Assembly: GCA_963920705.1 (NCBI GenBank)
Contig: OY987225.1
Coordinates: 496,001-560,000 of the forward strand
DNA: 64,000 bases
Reading direction: 5' to 3'
Source: Odiellus spinosus
Taxonomy: Eukaryota > Arthropoda > Arachnida > Opiliones > Phalangiidae
In this document: piece by piece, positions 1 through 12,500 of the stretch
Position numbering within the stretch: position 1 is the stretch's first letter
How the letters are laid out: every line of letters begins with the position of its first letter
Position numbers and translations under genes: made by a program
The notes under the pieces: generated by a model
The model's input: only the letters and a program-made list of their open reading frames with translations
Told to the model about the DNA's origin: nothing
Databases searched by the model: none

Positions 1-582
1 AAATATTGAGATTATGCTGACGCAAAGCGGAATCATATTAATTAATCAGTTATAAAATTAGAAAAGCTATATATGAAAGCAAGAATAGATTTAACACAAG
101 AATATGGAACCGTACGCTATAGCTCTAGTATAACGCTAGTCACGAATGGGAGGAGCTTACTAGATTTGACATTATACGCGTTATGATTTTCACCATATCA
201 CGAGCTTTCGAGGTCCGCGACAGAGAGCTAGCTCTGCCGGCAGCGCCTATCCCCGCAGCTTGATATCCTCCCCCCCCCCCGCACTTATCGTAGAAAACAG
301 CCAACCGCTTCCTGCGCACGTGACAAGAGGCGTGGCGTAAGACCTCCGTAGGCTCCATCCGCTTGAGACTAGCGCGCGGACAAAGGTATAGCTCTTCCAT
401 ATTCTTGCGTTTGCTTTTGCCTAGTTTTGGCTGTACACGCTTTTAAATAAAAGCTAAAGCTGCAAAACATTTCACAATTCAACTAACACTTTCCGATTGT
501 TTTACAAGCAGTTTAATTTTTAGATGTAGAGTCGAAAATAATCGTTTGATTTTCCTTTTAGCCTTTCTTTATTTGAACTTAC
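1..582. other. No gene recognised; left flank inside the MFS locus
   Basis: This stretch holds no convincing coding exon on either strand. A C-run of ten sits near 273-282. Short open frames here show no membrane segment or motif that would continue the MFS gene, so its remaining 3' exons presumably lie beyond the left edge. Confidence 0.5.
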
Positions 583-3500
583 TCCGTACAGCAGTCCACC
601 TAGTGGAGATGCTATGGCTATAGATATGGCCAACAGCGCTTCCAAGACTCCCTAAAAGATGATTAGACGTATATTCGGTTTTAAAAACATATTAATGTGA
701 TAGAAATTTGATTTGTCGAGATTAAGATTAATTAAGGGAAAATTGGAGTTAAGAATGAAAATATAAATTTTGTTTTTATTCCAGGGGCAAAGCAAAGTGT
801 TGTCGATTGAGGTGGTGAGCGTATACATGTTGTCAATTCGAAATGAAAATTCTACAAAAAAAGAGATTTTTCGCACCCTTAAATTATTTGTTAGAGAAAG
901 AGGAATTTAATATTTTGTAAATTATAGTGGTTCTGCTCCAAATACGTTTTTATTATTAAAATATTTCGACCAACAAAAAAACAATTGTTCAAATAAAATT
1001 ATTATTGATTTAAACTTTATTATTCAACTTTAATATTCAAATTATATAAATTAACGAATTTAACAATAAATTTATTTGAAAAATTTGTTTCTTTGGACCA
1101 TATTTTCCATTTTTGGGAAAATGTTGTAATTATAATTTGAGTAGTAGAATAAAACCAGAAATTATAATTTTAAAAATAGTAAATTGCTATCGCTCTAGCA
1201 ATTAATTTATCATTCGGACCAAAAGGGGCTCCTCGATCACACGCCACTGAACATTATGGATACTTTTGAAATTGGAGGCCAAGAAATGAGGTACGCTTTG
1301 ATGAGTTTACATTAATATTACAAATTATGTTGAGTTTTACGACAGGACAACACTAGCTTTGTCATCAGGTTGTAAACCCAAAGCGAGTCAACTTCGAATC
1401 TTTAGTGATAAAGATTTCGAATAATTTGTTTCTCGCCACTTTTTTGCAATGTTTTTAAGAAACTCGTATCGATATTGTACTATTGAAAGCTGGATTGATA
1501 TGATTGGTCGGATTTTCCCTTCACTGTAATTCAAATCTTCAGAAATTTAATCGAATACAAAAATGGCGTCTACATTTGGGGGGAAATTCCGAAAATAAAT
1601 TGAAAAAAAAGCTTGGATGCTCAATTAAAGCTTACCATAGCCTTCGATAGGTGTTTCAACGGAGTCTCCTTGTTGGCAATAACGAAAACGGAAACATCGG
1701 TGGCCATAATTCCAATACCCTGCACTATCCTTAGGGTCATGGAGACTCCTAGGAAAGTCGCGTTGTCTTCAATCATGTCGGTAAAACTGTGGCACGGATT
1801 AAAAAATTATCCTAAAACAGTTTATTGAGAACTGGAAATTCGGTAAGTTTCCTATCATTTCCGGGATAACTACGCGGCCTTAATTACGTAGCGTAAGCCC
1901 AAAATAAAATATCAAAAAACATATTTTTAATCAAATTAGTTTGATTATAATATTCAAGAACTTGACCTTCAATGCAAAACAAAGCCACCACTTCAATTAA
2001 CTTGAAATTCATATAAAAACTATTATCCTTTGTTTTATGGCAATAATTAGTCATCAAAATATATATTTTCTAGGTACATGTCTATCTGCTTGACATATGT
2101 TTGAGACTCAAATGACTCGCCTGATTTAATTATTCTTGTTTAGAGATTAGATATTTGGAAATTATAACGTTTTTGCGATGTTCAACAAAGAACGAATTGC
2201 AGGGTGACCACTGCAAATTTGAAAATCCTATAAAGGAAATATAGGAAAATATAGGATAAAATAGGAAGAAATAAGTGGAAACAGAAGCCGATGAAACCCT
2301 CCTTTGAAGTCTACTACTCTAATGTTCCATATAGCGCTCCTCTCTGCATGGGTAAAATTCCCAATTTTACGAGTTAGAAGGGGTCCTACTTCATACCCCC
2401 TGTCTACGCAAAATTGGAAATTCTCTCTCTCCACAAACGACGACTTTTTTTTGACGAACTCCGAGGCTGCTAGAGATATTCGCTCGACGAACTACCGTTC
2501 CGACAATATCTACCGTTAGGAGGCGTACGAATCGCGCTTTTTGAAACTAACCCATACAGAGAGGGGTAGACAAGACCCGGGAGTAATAGACTTCAAAGGA
2601 GGGTTTCATCGGCTTCTGGTGGAAAATATATGATAAAATAGGAAAATAATTAATTAAAAGTGGGAACCGTGTTTATTATCGCGTCACAACTCTCGCCACC
2701 GGTTTAAACACGGTATTAATATGATCCAATTTCTTAAATAGTATGGAATTTTACAGACTATTTTAACTGGAAAATGTACGGTTAAGCTAAAATCATCTTA
2801 TACAGCCACAGCTGACAGTATGATTTAGAACTTTACCCTTAACTAGAGATTTTGAGTAGAAATATAGGAGATTATAGGAATTGACATTAAATTATAGGAG
2901 AAAATAGGAAGTAGGTGAAAATATAGGAAAAAATAGTAAAAGTGACCAATGAATCGTTGATGATAAATATAACGTCGTTGCTTTGCAATTACGACGTTCA
3001 TCGTTGTGTCGAAGGCCGCAAGTTACGAGTCTAGGTCTAGGACGGATGTATTTGCAAAATTAAAATACCTTTTAGTGTCAAAGAAAATTATCATATTTGC
3101 CCCCCCCCCCCCCCTCTTATCTGAAAATTTAGGAACAAATACAAAAAAAAGATCATATTTGCGGATTTTTCACCCCCCCCCCCCTCAATCAGAAAAAAGT
3201 TCCTACGCCCCTGGAGGTTTTCAGGGAGTAGTCAATTATTAAACGGGTTATGTTTGGAAATTTTTAAATAGAATTATTTTGCTTTACACTTACCCCATAG
3301 CGATAGAACAGAGCCCAGCTATCACGAGGCCGGCGACAAGTTCAGTTTTTGGAGAAACGAAGTTCATCTAAATATTGTTTAAACGCTATTATCAGAAGCC
3401 GATGAAACCCTCCTTTGAAGTCTATTACTCCCGGGTCTTGTCTACCCCTCTCTGTATGGGTTAGTTTCAAAAAGCGCGATTCGTACGCCTTCTAACGGTA

Positions 3501-6500
3501 GATGTTTTCGGAGCGGGAGTTCGTCCAGCGAATATCTCTACCAACCTTGTTGTTCGTCAACCAAACGTCGTCGTTTGTGGAGAGAGAGAATTTTCAATTT
3601 TCCGTAGACAGGGGGGAATAAGTACGACCCCTCCGATCTCGTAAAATTGTGAATTTTACCCATACAGAGAGGAGCGCTATATGGAACATTGGAATAGTAG
3701 ACTTCAAAGGAGGTTTCATCGGCTTCTGCTATTATACACGTAAAATTATTGTATTTAAAATGAAAATCCGTTGTGCTAAGATTTATTATTTTCGTACATT
3801 TACGGGTATCATAATAAGTAGATCATCTCTAAAATCAGAAGCCGGTGAAACCCTCCTTTGAAGTCTATTACTACAGAGGTAAAGAAAAAGATCAGCAATA
3901 GTAAAAACTGTCGTCATTAATAAAATAAAATAAAGACGGCCTGTTAAATTAATAATTTAAACTTAACATTTAATTGGGACAATAGAACCGTGTGTACAAC
4001 ACGTAAAACAATTACTTAAAGAAATAATTCAGACCATGGTGCGCCTCATGGAATATAAATATCAATATAGTTTTGACCTTATTAACTGGTACCCTTATAA
4101 TAGTTTTGGACTCACTCGTTTTTAGAAGTTGGCGCGCAATAAAGATGAGGTGACCGGGAGAAGAAGTTGGGAATCATTTTCGCGATAACGCGATTAGTGA
4201 GATTATCTGTTACGGGGCATCAACATAGGATGCAGTGTTTAATCATTCGACTTGTACAGTTCGAGGATAAAACTTAATCGTCCTTCCGATCATTCTACGT
4301 CTCTCGCTATTAACTTTTTAACTCTCAGTTTTTTAACTTCTCACGTCAAGATCTCCTGTCCAACTCTACGATTTTTAACTTATTTTTTTTCGAGAATCTT
4401 CGATTCCAGCACATTTGTTTTAATTTTTCCCCGGTACGCCTTAATTTAAGTTCGTGCCCGGGTTACTTCCAACATGTGCTTATAATTGTTGTGTCGGTAT
4501 TCACAAAGTATAGATAAAAATGATCATTATGGACATTTGGCAAATCCTATATACTTTGGTGTCATCGGTATTTTCGTCCTGTTAGTTGATATTCGGTGGC
4601 ACTAAATGTTTTATTGGTGATGGTTATAAGGGATATTGTTCATTATTTTTTTTTTTGTGTATTATAATTTTCAAGTGTTTTTTTTATATATTTATGGACA
4701 TTATGGACAATTAATTTTTAACTTTTGCCAGATACTATATACTATTTTGTCATCGGTATTTTCGTCCGGTTAGTCGATATTCGTGGCACTAAGCAGGAAC
4801 ACTCTATCTATCTCTAAGGGACCAGAAAGAAGGTACAATTTTTTCGACTTGAAACGTCTACGCGTTGCCGCGCATCTTTTTAGCGCAGGGGATACATTAT
4901 AAACAAACTGTTACGTCATGTTTAGTTCGACACGTGTGATTTTCGTCTGCTATTGGCTATTGCTTTTATAATTTCGCAAAGGCTTAAAGATGGATAAAAA
5001 AGTTATCAGGCGATTATGCCCAGAGGCAGAGGGATTAAATTCAACTACAAAGCTCAAAAAAAGTAAAACCAAAGCAAAAAATCTAAAACATGTAGAGCAT
5101 CCATATGCAAAGTAAGTTAAAGTAAAATAGCCGCTTATTTGAATCGGAATTTTAATAAAACCAACACGCATTTCTTCTAGAACCCCGATTCATCCACCAA
5201 TTTTAAGAAATGCAAATTTCTCCTATTTAATGCCATCGTCGTCAATTGAGGAAAATAAAGTTACGAAGGAATTTGATCATGCCGAAAATAATTTATCACA
5301 TGTGGTTAATATAGATTGTGACACAAACTTAGCTAATGAAGCGGTGCTTGGAAATGTTACTTTGGGAGTAGACCAAGAACTGTGTGAAATTACACTACCA
5401 ACCTTAGTAGAACAAAAAAAAATCAATTAAAAAGATTGATATTGGCAATATTAAAATTTCATTATCAGAGGAAGAATTTCAAAGTTTGTTAGAAACCACC
5501 GTGAATGGTTTGTCAGAATTTGATTTAGAATTCGGGCCCGAAAGAGTTGTTCAGGCTTTTAATGCGCTAATCCAGTTGCGATTAACAAATTGTTTAGAAG
5601 AATGGCCAGAGGGAAGAAAAATTTCCAATGGACATATTATTAAACACTTTTCCGAGTTCAACTCAAGTATGCAAGCTGTTTTAACCAACGCAGATACGAT
5701 TGAATCCATTTCAAAGTATCTTGATGTTACATTCTGTAGAATTAAAGGGCTTACTGAAAGAGAACGCTCTTTTTGCTGCGCAGAATTCTTAAGAAGATTT
5801 TCCTTAAGCTTAAGAAACATATTGATGAAACCATATGTTTTAAAAACATTGGAAAAGAAAACTGAGGTAATCAAAATGAAACATTTTGATAACGTAATTA
5901 CCTAAGATATAGACATACAAGTGAGTTTTTATTATTTAATACTAATTAAATAGATGAGTTTCTGACAATTTGCTATTTTTAGAAAAACCTTCCCCTAAAA
6001 CTCCTAGGAGTAAATATGGATTGGCCATTGAATCTCCGTGCATGTCGAGTCCTCCTACGCCAAACACTTTGAAAAGAAAATTTTCAACACCTTCGGTACA
6101 TGGTGCTCCTTCAAAACGAAGGCTTTTGTTTCATAACATCTCACCATTGTAATACCAAATTATTATATATATGAAAGCTAATAATTATTTCTAAAATATG
6201 AGCTATCTTCATTTTATTTAGAAATGAAGAAAGTGAAAAGCTGCTCTTGAATCATTCGAGTAATGAACAGCTTGAAAATCTGGAGTAAGGGGTTGTTTTT
6301 GATGAAATATTTTCATAAATTTAAATGTATATAAAATTAAAATGTATATACCTATGTTTAGTGATGAAGGAGAAAATTGTTCGTTAGGTTTCCGAAATAA
6401 TTTTACAGAAGCCACAGACTTTTCTGATGTAAGAATTGTTTCCGATCTTAAAAAATGTTTCTTCCATTTATTTTGTCTAATTTTTAAATTATTTTAAGGA

Positions 6501-9500
6501 ATTACAAAGAACTTTCGGGATTAATGACGAATCTCTTGATAGAAAACCACTGCCAAGTAATTATTTATATAAGATGAATTAGTCAAGGATTGTTTCCCTA
6601 AAACATGTTCAGAGTGTGGCGAAACTTTAGAATACAGATGCAGAGATAATTTGGGATCTGCTGTGGTTTTTTCTTGGGTCTGCCCCAAAAATATTGGTGC
6701 AAAACATACGAAGGTAAACGCTAAAGAGTAATCATTTTATAATAATAAAAAAGTAACAAATTGCGCATTAATAATAATAGGGGCAATGGGCAAGCCAACC
6801 TTTGTTTCACAAATCGTATTCCGGAAATCTAATGTTGGCAAGTTGTATACCTTTATCTGGAAATTTATACTCCAAGATTGCCAAATTCTTCAGCCATGCC
6901 AAAGTAAAGTTTTTTGGAAAAGACACCTATCTAAGGTTAGTTAAGGCCGCTGAATTATTTTTACTAAAAATTACTTTAGCAGTTTCAGCTGCTTGAAATT
7001 TTTAAATTAAATTAACATAATGAAGTGTAGAGTTTGACTTTCAATCTTATGAAAGAAATTTAAAAAGTTCTGCTAAAATTATCTACCAACTTGCAATTCC
7101 TAATTAAGAATTGTTAAACTAGAAAAAGATTACTCTTTTCAATTATTAATTAATTGGCAGAGTTTGTCAAGCCTCCTTATGTACAAACGATTAGAATATT
7201 CCAATCTAGCTCTCAGCATCCCACATATAAACATAGGTTCGTACGTACTACAAACTATGGCTGACTAACGAAATGATAACATTGATGGAGACCAAAGTAC
7301 GTGTAGTAGGATAAGCTAAGGCCGCCTAGCCTGAAACCATACAAAGTTCACGCGAGTACTCAAAACTCCAAAAAACGTAGACTGTTTATGTGGATAGAGG
7401 CAGTATAAGGGAAGAGAAATTGGTAGCCATCCTTCAATATCAGGCTCAGTAAGGGGGTTGATCCATCGCTATTACTGCGCATGAGCTCATGCACAGTGAT
7501 AGCATTGGGTCACACCCCCTTACTGAGTCTGATACTGAAGGATGGCTACCTATTTTTCTTCTGGCGAAGAGGGTTATTGTCAGTGTATATTATGTGCATA
7601 GGGGGAGGAATTCTAGTATAAGCCTCTTCGCCAGAAGAGAAGGGGGTAGGCATTCTTGGGGATCAGGCATACAAAAGGGGATCAGCCATCGCTATCACGG
7701 CGCGGCGATAGCCTCGAGTCATCCCCCTTTGTATGCCTGATACTGAAGGATGCCTACCCCCTTTTCTTCTGGTGAAGAGGCTTGTCGTTACTGTATATTA
7801 GACACGAGATATATAATGATAACAATAGGGAACTAATAAATTTAAACCAAATCTCATATAAGAAGATATCTTATAATAATATTAAATTAATTTACCAGAC
7901 TGATATTGCTAGTTAAAAGAAACAGTTTATTAAATAAACTGAGAATCAAATGAATCTGGAATCAGGTGTACCAATTTTTCTAGAGTGGTTTGCCGCTCGA
8001 ATTGCGCGGGAAACCGCAAATTTGTAAAGAGAGCGCTTGGTAGCATAAAAGCACCTAAAGAGTTTTCGTTAATGGCCTAGCCGGGAAATCGCAAACAAAA
8101 CAACATTACCAATGACATGGTAAAACTTATTAATAATAGGTCAGAGCGCAAGGTTAAAAATTTGTAAGAAAAAATCCAAAAAGGAAACCAGCTAAGAAAA
8201 CGCTCAATAAATAAAACAATAAAATAGAAATTAGTCTAATTTGGTAAATAAAACAAAACACCAACATTTTTCAGTTCATGTTGGGTGTTATGCATTAATA
8301 GCGCAAACCAAAACTTAAATTAAATTAAAACAGACTAAAATCAAATAATCAGTGTAGGTAGCCAAAGTTATTTCGTCATTTGTTTAGACTAGCCCAAGAT
8401 GCGGTATAAGTCTTTTAGGGGAATATATATCAGTCCAACTGAGACCGTCTCATTCCCCTGTTTAAGTCTGAAGCAATACTGCACTTTGAACTAGCGCTAC
8501 CATATTGAAAATCCCACAAGGAATAAAAGGAAAATACCCAAAGAGGAAAAAGCGCGTCAATTTAAAGCCGAATGTACACTGGAAAGCTATAGCGGATTGA
8601 CACACAATGTAAAACCTCAGAGAAGAAAGTAGTCTGGAATGTTAGTTGATGATAGTGTTATCTCTTTCATCCCCCAACTCGAAAGATTCAAATAACCTTG
8701 AAATCAAAAACAGGCAGATTCTCTCCAAGGTGGCTAGAGATATTCGTTAATGGATTCGCTCCATACATTCCTTCTTTTTCTCGTTATCTTATTTTTCCGG
8801 CCCTTTGTCCACTGGTAACAAATGTCATGACTATGGAATGCTGGCTTCAACGCCAGTTTCCCTTAGTGGTGCAACACGCTGACGCTGGCCTCCTACTACA
8901 CGTGACTTCTTGATTGGACCAATGGCCGAAGACCCCCAAACACCCCCTTTCCCAACGTATTTCTTTGCTCCTTCGCCCTCCTTGAAGAGAAAAAATATAC
9001 GGCACAAACTTGAAACTTTTAACTTTATTTTAGGACCGACAGACTGGACCTGACTTATTTGGGAATGTGCGAATTTATAAATTTCGTTTTTATTCTTCCG
9101 TTTTTAATTTTAACCATAATTATTGTGTTGATTAATATATCGTGACGCCATATAATAAAAATGGTATCAGCTTTTTATTCCGTTCTTTCCAAGTGATGTT
9201 GTGGAAAGAATATGACCATTCAAGCCTGCAGCGGTATCGTATAATAATATGCAGATTTTATTCCCTCTTTTTTTAAGCGACGTTGGAAGAATGAGAAGAT
9301 TCGAGCCTGCAGTGACGCCATATAGTAAAAAATCTGGATATTATTAGACGATACGTCTAATAATATCCAGATTTTTTTTTTCTCAACCAAGTGATGTTGG
9401 GAAGAATAAATATCTTGATCCAAGCCCGCAGTGTTATTTCCTCCAAGATTTCGTCACTTTCTTGCGGAGATATTTTCAGTCTCATGTTTTACAGTATCAT

Positions 9501-12500
9501 TTGTATATCAGTGTCAGTGTCTTTCTCTAGCCTTATATAATTATGGCGCATGCATTACAGGCACTAATTTATAATCAATAAAAATGTCGATAACCTACGG
9601 GATTTGTCTCAAACCTGGTCTGGGATTATTTTCAATATTTTGTTTGAATTCTCCTTATTCTGTAACCATTCGAAATCAAGTTTTCGATCAAAAACTGCCG
9701 AGTGCCGATTCACTAATATAGACATATAATATATACAATAAGAATTTACTTATAACAAAAGGGGAATCTTCAAGTAGCTTGTGAAATATGGGTTATCTCT
9801 TCCAAAGGAAAAAAAAAAGGCCTTGGTGTCTCTATTTACTGCTTCCATCTTGTGTTTTAAAAAAATGTAATACCGTCTGCTAAAATGGAACGAAATTCAG
9901 TCAATAAGGAGTGATTTTAAAAAGTGCTGAACTTTAGCAAAAGAAAACCACTTTTTTCCACTGATTCACCATGCAGTAATATGAATTTTCATTGCTTTTG
10001 ATTCTTGAATAAAATTACGTTACAACCTACTACAAACGCGTCATTTTTTATATTATTCTGCAGTTGTTGATACCGTTACATCTTGGATTAAGAATTTAAA
10101 TTCTTAATCCAAGATTACATTGACACACCGAATTGCTACTTTATTTAAGCCTTGGCTTATAATTAAGAGTTTTCATAAGCTGGCAGCGGTGCCCTCTCAA
10201 CTTGCGTTGATTTTGCTGTTTGCTAAAAGCTATACTTCAAACTACATAAAGATGGCACCACAGTCACACACAAAGACTAAATAAAAATGTAATAGTAATT
10301 TATTTCGTCTGTGGAACACAACTAGGTGGCAGCACTTTTCAAAGGGATTTTTTGGAGTCGGGAGGGTAAAAAATTTGGGGGTGATCGTTGGGGGCTCATA
10401 GCCCTTTAAGTAAAATGTAGAAATTGACTCTCCAGTCTTCACACACAGTTTTTACCTGCCGCCAATAGCTGCCAAAAAGCAAAGGCTTAGTAAATTTGGC
10501 AAACCACTGAAGCGGCCATTTTATTTGTTTACACTGTACCCCTCGACCTGCCTCGACGAACACTCCCCTGTCGTCTGCTAACTTTTTTTTTTTTTATTTT
10601 ATTTGGACGTTTCGGGTCAAAAACGTTAACATGGGAGACGCCATTTACTTTCTGGTCCCTTAGAGATAGAGTGTTCCTGCACTAAGTATTTTATTGGTGA
10701 TGGCTATAAGTGATAATGTTCATTATTTGTTTTTGTTTTGTCTTTTGTAATTTTCAAGTGTATTTTGCCTCATTAGTTTTTTTTATATTTAAATTGTGGT
10801 TGCAGGTTGATTGATGCAGTGATTAAGTGTGGGATTCCATATTTGGAATTCTGACGAGAGTTTCTCTTACGGAGTCCTTCTTGATTTGTGTATTTCAGTC
10901 GATTTTGTAACTTTAATTGCTTTCTGGTTAATGTATGGTAATGGTGTTCAAATTTTAGTTTCAACGAATTTGCACCAAACCTAATTATCTTCTCCAGTTA
11001 GTGCAATTAATTTTTATTATTAGCTTTCCCCGTGAATTTATTAAGGGTGTTCGGTTTTTAGTTTCAACGAAACTGACGCCAACTTTGTAAATTTCAAAGT
11101 ATATTTTATTGCATATTTTATTGCATTATTTTTTTTGGTATTTAATTTTAATGGTATTACTCAATTTTTATACCCAAAATTATATTCTATTTTAACTTCG
11201 CCTTGAAAAACTATTTTTAAAAGGGGAGAATTTTAAGACCCGAGGTTCGGACAAGTCGAGAAAGTAACTTGGTCGCAAAATGGTGCCTCCGTGACGTATC
11301 ACGGAGGTACCGAAATTTCTAAATTATTTCTTTTTAAATTTATTTAAATTATATGTTCTAATCCGCGATACCGCGATTTAAACGAGGGACCTGGTTCCCT
11401 AGGGTTTTTATGATGGACGCGAGGGGCGCGACATCATTTTTGACGCTTGTTCGCGTTTTGTGCGCGAAATAATATTTTCGCGCGCTTTCCTAACTCTCCG
11501 GTTAAATTCGTGAGTTCTTTAACATTTTATTCTATCAGCCTTCAAATCTTCCTTATTTAATTTATACATGAGTGCACCATGATTTATTATCTATATTATT
11601 TTATTATTATTATTATTATTCGTTAGATTATTGTTTATACGTTGCCTACGTTAATCAAGGCCCGTGTGCGCTCCCCATTTCCAATTTTTATCTGGCAATT
11701 TAATTCGCCAACTTCTCTCGCTAGAGCACGCTCGTAGCTGGACCTAATTATTTTAAAATTTTCATTTTCGCGGTCGGAGTTTTGCTTCGTCTGCTTTTTG
11801 TTGTTTTTTTGAGGGCGATGTTTAGATCGTTACTGTTGTAACGTCTTTACTGTTTAAATAGGTAAGTTACAGATTTTCCAAACCTATTATTTATGAATTT
11901 AAGTCAAAATATAACATAAATATTTATGTTTAAAAAATGCGAATGTTACTCCACCAGGATTTTATATTAATAGCCTCCCATTTCTTAAACAAAAATACTT
12001 ATCAGTTTTGAAGCCAAGGCTTACTATTTTTCACTTATGTTTGTTTAAAAAATTGAATTGAAGTGTGAATGAAGTTTCAAAAGTACCAGTATTTATTCTA
12101 ATTTTTTGATAGAATGGAATTTGATGTATCAAAATGGTAGTCTGCATTGTACCTGGATGTAGTGAAAGTGAAAAGAAGACAAGTCGGTAAAGTAACCGTA
12201 ATGAAAATGACAACAACCCAATTAGTTTTCATTTTCTACCAAGGGAAGAAACTTTAAAGAAAAGGTGGATTTGCGCAATATTTAAGAAAAATGAATCTGA
12301 TGACATTAGTGAGTACCTAAAACAAGTGGATAACAATAATGATTCTAAGGTGTGTAGTAGGCATTTTAAGGAAGAAGATTTTAGCAAATCTTGCTCAAGA
12401 AAACGCCTAAAACCTTATGCTATACCCTTACGAACCTTGATAACTGACTGTGATAGTAATAAATTAAGATTTTGTGATCTGAATCAAATTATGATAAACA

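Larger units (their letters stand above)
4794..10679. mobile_element. 5.9-kb DNA transposon with long TIRs and 7-bp duplication
   Basis: The left end (CAGGAACACTCTATCTATCT) and the inverted right end (ending GAGATAGAGTGTTCCTG) match over about 32 bp apart from a 4-bp ATCT insertion. A second paired stretch with the core GAAACGTC lies further in. The direct repeat CACTAAG flanks the element (4787-4793 and 10680-10686). A transposase gene starts about 200 bp inside the left end. The right half (7000-10679) has no recognisable gene but holds foldback and tandem repeats, so the element is probably a decayed, internally rearranged copy. Confidence 0.85.

Noticed and set aside
140-400. 86-codon minus frame with a poly-glycine run
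   Set aside because: The glycines come from a C homopolymer; no domain, no splice context, and nothing resembling MFS transmembrane segments.
2228-2519. Overlapping frames on both strands
   Set aside because: They lie entirely in a MITE present in two orientations; they are by-products of its inverted repeats.
10242-10442. 66-codon minus frame with cysteines
   Set aside because: Lies in the decayed half of a transposon, with no recognisable domain or splice partners.
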